Positions 63,647-64,000 of a stretch of 64,000 nt of DNA are shown here, in pieces; within the stretch, counting starts at the first letter, position 1, and each line of letters starts with the position of its first letter. The position numbers and the translations under genes were made by a program. Source of the stretch: Silene conica (taxonomy: Eukaryota; Streptophyta; Magnoliopsida; Caryophyllales; Caryophyllaceae). The stretch spans positions 70,942,792 through 71,006,791 of the forward strand of contig CM055312.2 of the NCBI GenBank assembly GCA_029255685.2, read 5' to 3'. Below the pieces are notes generated by a model, which worked only from the letters and a program-made list of their open reading frames with translations, had not been told where the DNA came from and searched no databases.

Positions 63647-64000
63647 ATGGATAGACAAGGAGCAAGACGACAAAGGGCACCACGTCAACCACGCATTCCA
63701 CCAGTTGACGATTTTCCCATGGTAATCTTCGCCACACTTGAGCAAAGGAACGAGTTTGTTCGCCTCATGGCTAGGCCAATGAACCCTACTAGGTGCGTAA
63801 ACAGTACCATACTTGGTAACTTGGGCCTTAATGATAGCATCTTTGGCATGTTTGACCAGTTGGGGTTGGGTGGTTTGTACTCCTTGTGTGAATCATCTTA
63901 TCGTCCCCTGACACTTGAGTTCCTAAGCTCCTTGGTTCATGATATACCGGGTAGGAGGATTCAGTTTCGACTCCTTAATGTCGATTATGCTCTTTCATAT
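63647..64000 (+). CDS. Athila ORF-1 / env-like protein, N-terminal 118 residues
   Basis: From ATG at 63647 the frame is open to the window end. It starts MDRQGARRQRAPRQPRIPP, a basic N-terminus, and continues with ATLEQRNEFVRLMARPMNP, GLGGLYSLCESSYRPLTLEF and LSSLVHDIPG. This matches the Athila ORF-1 family found after gag-pol in Athila elements, in the position of a retroviral env gene. Its function is unknown; no membrane segment is seen in this part. A splice acceptor just before the ATG suggests expression from a spliced RNA. The end is cut by the window. Confidence 0.8.
   Translation, partial: MDRQGARRQRAPRQPRIPPVDDFPMVIFATLEQRNEFVRLMARPMNPTRCVNSTILGNLGLNDSIFGMFDQLGLGGLYSLCESSYRPLTLEFLSSLVHDIPGRRIQFRLLNVDYALSY

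Larger units (their letters stand above)
55754..64000 (+). mobile_element. Athila-2: Athila-type Ty3/gypsy element, right end outside the window
   Basis: It has a 5' LTR (55754-56739), primer site (56744-56761), an intact gag-pol frame and, 1.07 kb later, the start of an Athila ORF-1/env-like gene. The 3' LTR is not in the window. The element looks potentially autonomous in the part seen. Confidence 0.88.

Overview
The window reads as plant nuclear DNA, dense with transposons and without an intact host gene. The diagnostic families are Ty1/copia Sirevirus-type and Ty3/gypsy Athila-type LTR retrotransposons, hAT and CACTA DNA transposons, and GT-AG exon fragments of plant genes (a plastid-type HSP70 and a brassinosteroid-signalling kinase). 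Athila plus Sirevirus content and the codon style suggest a dicot with a large genome; a Caryophyllales source is only a guess.

Layout, outer to inner. (1) 1-547 and 44223-48772 are the 3' part and 3' LTR of a plus-strand Gypsy-like element (Gypsy-P). (2) Into it went a minus-strand relative without coding capacity (Gypsy-M, 548-43643; LTRs of about 2.9 kb), with a miniature LTR element (TRIM, 43662-44217) directly beside it; the block 548-44217 is bordered by ATAGT on both sides. (3) A minus-strand Copia element (Copia-A, 4499-32717, target duplication AGGCT) sits in the Gypsy-M interior. (4) Copia-A received an 8.1 kb CACTA transposon in its 3' LTR (5371-13502, TTA) and a complete Sirevirus-like element in its pol 3' end (14593-26037, TCATC, LTRs that look identical). 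(5) A non-autonomous Athila relative with only a gag-like ORF (Athila-N, 37391-43585, ACTTG) interrupts the right LTR of Gypsy-M.

Right of 48773: two adjacent hAT-like elements (48951-50793), the second carrying a retroposed poly(A) sequence; a third Gypsy LTR fragment (50794-53041); a broken Athila (Athila-1, from 53042); an LTR fragment (54848-55753); and Athila-2 (from 55754) with an intact 1.9-kaa gag-pol frame and an Athila ORF-1/env-like gene that runs off the window at 64000.

The most unusual signals: (a) clusters of 12-14 bp palindromes, mostly built on TCGATCGA, spaced 20-21 bp (some 30) in four different retrotransposons of two superfamilies, in coding and non-coding DNA and in different reading frames; (b) a recurrent hairpin GTTATAGCT-loop-AGCTATAAC in LTR, gag and pol of the Sirevirus-like element, with paired base changes in the pol copy; (c) a CACTA transposon that has picked up exon fragments of at least HSP70 and BSK genes; (d) the ATAGT-bounded Gypsy-M/TRIM composite. 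All function statements rest on motifs read by eye; no database search was possible.
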